A DNA stretch of 64,000 bases from Rebecca billardiae RCC1528. Lineage: Eukaryota > Haptophyta. This document shows, in pieces, positions 59,231 through 64,000 of this stretch. The notes beneath the pieces are model-generated. The model saw nothing but the letters and a program-made list of their open reading frames with translations, made no database searches and was not told the DNA's origin. Position numbers and translations under genes: made by a program. The stretch lies in the NCBI GenBank assembly GCA_965240325.2, contig OZ251233.1:930001-994000 (forward strand), given 5' to 3'. Every line of letters begins with the position of its first letter. Position 1 is the stretch's first letter.

Positions 59231-59729
59231 CGTCTGCTGCCGCGCGCGTCCTGGACGCGCGCGCTGCCAGCCACTGCTCCGCAGCAGCTGCTGCCGCCGG
59301 CCCGCCTGATGCGGCGCCAGCCCTGACACCCCAGCGGCAACGCCATCTGCTGAGATGCGTGCCCCAGACTGTGCCAGTTCATCCGCACTGCTGCTCTGCA
59401 GCAGCTGCGCCGCCGGTCTGCCTGCTGCAGCACCGGCCCTGACTCACCGCCGGCGACGCCATCTGCTGAGATGCGCGCCCCTGGCCTCGTCAGCTCAACA
59501 TAGACTACTGACTAGCCGCGAGATCTACCGTCAGTACGGTGTAGCTAGTACTGTCAGAGTCATTCTACTAGCTGACTTCGTCGTCTTATCAGTGCCCGCG
59601 CAATGACGAACGAATTGCAAGCCTACTGTAATAGTAGTCAGACTGTAGTATGTCGTCTCAGTCAACGTCCCAGTGTCGACTCATGAAGTAATTGAACTCG
59701 TAGCCGGACGAATAACTTATAATATATAT
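59231..59729. other. Duplicated segment and spacer
   Basis: A segment of about 85 bases with GCAGCAGCTG, then CGCCATCTGCTGAGATGCG, occurs at about 59280-59360 and again at 59398-59478, about 118 bases apart. The rest, to 59729, is AT-richer with no gene. Confidence 0.5.
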
Positions 59730-61263
59730 GACCGCGTTCCGCGGTCCTTTTTCCGTAGAACGAACGTAGTTCAGGGCCCGCGGTGGCGGTGCACCCTCCG
59801 TCGCAGTCGTCTATTATTGACAGACCAGTTGCATATGCCCGTACAACTAGACTCCATCAGCGGCGCGCCGCCGCCCGCCGCGCCGGGCGGGCCCATTGCA
59901 GCCGCCGGCGCGGCGCCGATTGTGTACAGGCGGATGCGACGAGGCGTGATCGACGCATGAGCGCGACTCCACGTGCACACCAGGCCACGCGGAGCTGACA
60001 GCCAGGGAGCACGGTGCGGGGCCGCGGATTCGTTCGGGCCGCTGCTGCTGACCGCTGTCCCCGGGGTCACCCCCCGCGCCGGCAGCGCCCGGGAGTAGGG
60101 CTGGAGGAGTAGGGTCCGAGTAGGGTTCGACCAGCGCCTGCGCGACGGCCGACAGGCGGGCGCGAGGCGTGATCGACGCATGAGCGCAACTCTACGTGCA
60201 CGCCAGGCCACGCGGAGCTGACAGCCCGAGGGAGCACGGTGCCGAGGTGCGAGGGCACCGGTGATCCGGTTCGCGCACTCGCCGCGCGTGCACGGGCAGC
60301 TGACACACCTCGATCAGGCTCGGCACGCGTTGCAGAGGCACGGCCAGCTCTGGGGACGTCACGCACCACCGTCGCCCGCGCAGCTCGTCCTCCTCGTAGA
60401 GTACCGTTCAGTTCCGAGGCGTAGCCCTCGCTCAGAGTCGACCGACGATGGACTCGGATCGTCGGCGCGCCTGCTCTCTCTCAATCAAGAAGAGTTCTGG
60501 GAGACCCCGGAAAGGCATGGCAAGGGCGGCGCGTGGTGAAGTCGAAGGCTCAGAGATCGATCAGTCCGGCATCAGGTGCCGCTGCCCCCGAGCTTGCGAG
60601 AGCCCGAACACAGGGCGGCGGCTGCGGCGCCGGCTCGCGGACACGCCGGGGCCGCGCAAGGCCGCGCCGAGGCATCGACAGGGCGGCAGGGGCGGCGGGG
60701 GCGCGCGGCGGAGTGGCTCGCCTCCAAACGCGGGCCGCCTCTGGTGGGCCGCCGGGCCACGCGCGCGCCCAACCAAGTCCGTTCGCGTCAGATAGTATTG
60801 AGATTCGCCGAGGTTGGCCCATCGGCTACTGACCCTTGCCTCGTCGGCTCCTGATACAGACACGGCGCGATTGAATAGTTGATTCAACTGATTCAAGGGA
60901 CGTACATGGTCACATCGGTTCGCGGCAATCTGTATCTAGATACGTCATCGCTCCTTGGACCTTGCTGCAATCTCATTGGCCGGAAAAATCGCTTGTAACG
61001 GTTCGTTACGTTAGGGATCCTAAAGGGCGTGAAGTTTTTTGGACGGGCGTCACTCCACGCTTTACTATGAACTTGCCGTGGGCGCGACCTTTTTCGGCCG
61101 TGATGCATCGGTTAGAGAGGGTCTCAAAATTCGAAACTCGGTCTCCTCCAGCCATGAAAATCGTCCCCCGTCCCTTTTTTCTTGATCAAAGATCTTTTTG
61201 AAACGTTGTTCGGGCCCGCTGGTGCGGGCTCCACGCTGCGCGCTCCGCCCTGCACCGCGGGCC
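59730..61263 (-). mobile_element. Dispersed element, copy 4 (about 1.5 kb), inverted
   Basis: Starts on the plus strand with the terminal hairpin GACCGCGTTCCGCGGTC and ends with the complement of the family's left end (CCGCCCTGCACCGCGGGCC). Its left-end region (60930-61263) follows the variant of copies 2 and 3 (CGCTTGTAACGGTTCG, GGACGGGCGTCACTCC). The two bases AT separate it from copy 5. The hairpin end abuts an AT-rich tract, as in copy 1. Confidence 0.75.
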
Positions 61264-61265
61264 AT

Positions 61266-62882
61266 GACCGCGTTCCGCGGTCCTTTTCCGTAGAAAGAAC
61301 GAACGTAGTTCGGGGCCCGCGGTGGCGGTGCACCCTCCGTCGCAGTCGTCTATTGACAGACCAGTTGCATGCCCGTACAACTAGACTCCAGCGGCGCGCC
61401 GCTGCGCCCCGGTGCCGGCGCCGGGCGCGGGCCCGCCATCGCAGCCGCCGGCGCCGGCGCCCGGATTGTGTACAGGCGGATGCGACGAGGCGTGATCGAC
61501 GCATGAGCGCGACTCCACGTGCACGCCAGGCCACGTGGAGCTGACAGCCAGGGAACACGGTGCGGGGCCGCGGATTCGTTCGGGCTGCTGCTGCTGACCG
61601 CGCTGTCTGTCGTCACCGCGCGCCGCCGGGCAGCGCCAGGAGTAGATGATTTGCACTGGTCCGAGTAGGGTTCGACCAGCGCCTGCGCGACGGCCGACAG
61701 GCGGGCGCGAGGCGTGATCGACGCATGAGCGCAACTCTATCTACGTGCACGCCAGGCCACGCGGAGCAGACAGCCAGAGGGAGCACTGTGTGTGCCGAGG
61801 TGCGAGGGCACCGGTGATTGTTATTCACTCCGCACGCTGCGCGGTTGCACTGCACGGGGTCACGGGGTGACACACCTCGGTCAGGCTCGGCACGCGTCGC
61901 AGAGGCACGGCCAGCTCTGGGGACGTCGCGCACCACCGTCGTCCGCGCCGCAGCTCGTCCTCCTAGGTCCGCCCGTCCAGCGCTGCAGACAGACTTGCCG
62001 GCGCGGGCCGAGAGTGCCGGCACGGAACAGATCGATGGATTCGGGCGGTTGGCGCGCCTGCTCTGAAGAAGAGTTCTGGGAGACCCTGGCGGAGAGGCAT
62101 GACAAGGGGGGCGTGTGGTGAAGTCGGAGACTCAGAGATCGATCAGTCCGGCATCAGTCAGGCGCCGCTGCCCCCGAGCTTGCGACAGCCCGAACAAAGG
62201 GCGGCGGCTGCGCTGACGCGCGGCCCCGGCCGCGCAGGCATCGACAGGGCGGCAGGGGCGCGCGGAGTGACTAGTGAGCGGGGCACGAACACGATGTCGA
62301 CGGCCGTCGGGACCCGCCGCAGACGCGCGCTCCAGGCGCCACTGGCCGCGCGCACCTGCCCATCGCCCGCCCTTGCTTGGAGGCGAGAGTCGCGCGGCGC
62401 TGGCACCTCCGCCAACGGGCTCCGCAAACCTGCTGCCTTGCGACGACGGCGAGTTTTGATTGAGGCTCGCCAGCTCGGTGCGTCGATCAGTGACTTTGAA
62501 ATGGGCTGGCGACGAATAGCTGCGGGTATTTTTTCAATGTCTCGCAGTATTGGAGTTGGTGAGAGTCGTTCTTGCGGCGGCGAGGCCCATATTTATTTAC
62601 TATGGTCACACATGAACGACTGAGTCCACCCGTAATTACTCACCCTCGCACACTTGGGCGTGGGTTTCGTTGATTCCTCTGTTCACTATTCAAGACGGCG
62701 GACGCGCCCTTTTTCGACGAGGATGCACCTGTAAGGGAGTCTCAAAATTCGAAACTCGGTCTCCTCCAGCCCTGAAAATCGTCCCCCGTCCCTTTTTTCT
62801 TTGATCAAAGATCTTTTTGAAACGTGGTTCGGGCCCGCTGGTGCGGGCTCCACGCTGCGCGCTTCGCCCTGCACCGCGGGCC
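61266..62882 (-). mobile_element. Dispersed element, copy 5 (about 1.6 kb), inverted
   Basis: A full-length inverted relative of copy 1. It starts with GACCGCGTTCCGCGGTCC, shares the interior (for example ACGATGTCGACGGCCGTCG near 62290 and GATCGATCAGTCCGGCATCA near 62137), and ends in the left terminus at 62882. Frames inside are short and Arg-rich. Copies 4 and 5 stand head to tail on the minus strand. Confidence 0.78.
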
Positions 62883-64000
62883 AGCATGACCACTAATACT
62901 AACGGTGGCGGGCCCCGAGCCTCGGCGTGAGCGGTCATTCACTCATATTGCCGCCTAATTGTTGGCGGCACCGCTCACTCCACGCCAGTGAGTCACTGCT
63001 CAGCCGATCATCGACCAGTTATTCGATCGGTCTGGAAACTCTTGATATATATATATCTATATATAGATAGATATATATAGATAGATAGATAGATAGATAT
63101 AATATACATACTACGGGGCGCTCTGAGTGGTCCAACGAGCAAACATCGTTCGCAAGTTTCGCGGAACTTCCAAAGGAAGTGGAACTTCGCTTCACCCCCC
63201 GTCCGCCGCCTGAACGCGCCGCGCGCGAGCGCGTGCGTCACGATGCTGCCGGCGCGAGCCGCCAGGTGGGGGCGCGTCATCCCTGGCATGGACTGGCTCG
63301 CCTCCTGAGCGCGGTCGAGCTCTCCAATCGAGACTCACCACCCTGCACACTCGACCCGACCGACGCCGGCGTTGATCCAGAGTCGGCGGCACGGGCCTGG
63401 TATGCGCACGCGCGTACCGCCGAGTGCGGGGATGATTTGCGCAAAGCAGCCAGGTGGGATTGCGCCACGACTCACATTCTGTCTGCTCCTCCGCCCGCTC
63501 CCTCTTCCCGCGCGCGGATCGCGCGTGCGCAGCAGGATTGTGTTGGCAAGGCTCTCGGGCAGCCGCCTGGACTGCAACCGGGTGCCTCGCGGGCGTGGTC
63601 GGCGACAGTCGAAGCCGTCTGGCGGCGCGCGCGGCGTGCGCGGTGAGTGGCCAGTACCTGGTCTTCGCACCCACCGCGCGCGTCGGTCTCCAACGCCTTC
63701 CTTCAGTCCCAACACGGGGGCCGTTTGCTGAGCACGTGTCGTCGTCTCTGGGCGCCGCTACGTGCTGCTCTTTGAGCACGCGCTCTGGCCGAACGCGAGG
63801 GTGCGCATCCTCGCGCGCGCGCCACGCGATTCAATACCGCATATGCCACCTCCGCACGCGCGCGTATCACCCTCACCGTCCCGCACGCTCCGCTCGGCAA
63901 CGCGTCGCGTGCGCAGGCTCGCATTCAGTTGGTCGGCTCAGCTCATTCTCTGCGCGCATGCGACGAGAAGGCCCTCAGCCGCGCACGTTGTTGCCTTCTC
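62883..64000. other. Terminal region with AT/GATA simple repeats, no supported gene
   Basis: AT and GATA repeats occupy about 63042-63104 (TATAGATAGATATATATAG). A 155-codon plus-strand frame from 63179 and longer minus-strand frames exist but show no domain and are Arg/Ala-rich, as is usual for chance frames here. TGCCGCC..TTGTTGGCGGCA near 62949-62971 is a short hairpin. Confidence 0.35.

Noticed and set aside
58674-59433. ALLRAAPRCS and AARSSAEQRG repeat proteins
   Set aside because: They are products of the 10-base minisatellite in different frames.
61640-61690. GGGTTCGACC resembling a tRNA T-arm within the element copies
   Set aside because: No acceptor stem, D-arm or anticodon arm can be drawn around it.

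Overview
This 64 kb window looks like nuclear DNA of a GC-rich single-celled eukaryote, most likely a microalga with a secondary plastid; a haptophyte is my best guess, made without a database search. The reasons are spliceosomal GT-AG introns, eukaryote-only proteins (filamin repeat, TBC-TLDc, homeodomain, Roco GTPase, bestrophin-like channel), very high coding GC, dense single- or few-exon genes on both strands, simple-sequence repeats, and one short protein with a signal peptide ending in an Ala-Phe site of the kind seen on plastid precursors of such algae. All six introns I could place with confidence by reading frame begin GTGCG(C/T).

Layout. 1-7.6 kb: the 3' end of an unknown gene, an antisense F-box-like remnant, a polytopic membrane protein with a C-terminal filamin repeat, and a divergent pair made of a sulfotransferase-like gene and a DUF3422-type gene (a bacterial family, here with a mitochondrial-looking presequence). 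7.6-14.3 kb: a repeat-rich island with two copies of a dispersed element, a palindrome, a small inverted-repeat element, long microsatellites and broken gene fragments. 14.3-32.1 kb: a Roco protein, a small secreted or plastid-targeted protein, a TBC1D24-like protein, a basic protein of unknown role, a homeodomain protein, a METTL21-like methyltransferase, a FabF/OXSM-type ketoacyl synthase and a hybrid histidine kinase. 32.1-37.5 kb: a candidate 2 kb inverted-repeat element, an internally duplicated membrane protein, and a frameshifted copy of the kinase receiver domain.

37.5-55.5 kb is mostly secretory-pathway glycan genes: an exostosin-like GT, a GT-A-like DxD protein, a type II membrane exostosin-like GT, a GT90/CAP10-like GT, a secreted protein of unknown family and a further GT-like protein. 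A coiled-coil protein, a 755 bp near-perfect inverted repeat and a bestrophin-like channel lie among them. Together with the sulfotransferase these suggest Golgi synthesis of a complex, perhaps sulfated, surface polysaccharide; that is inference from family membership and proximity.

55.6-64 kb is again repeats: three more copies of the dispersed element. One is about 3 kb, has a 5 bp target duplication, carries a ubiquitin-specific-protease-like gene, and is itself interrupted by a second 1.1 kb terminal-inverted-repeat element. I found no rRNA or tRNA genes and no prokaryotic operon or CRISPR.
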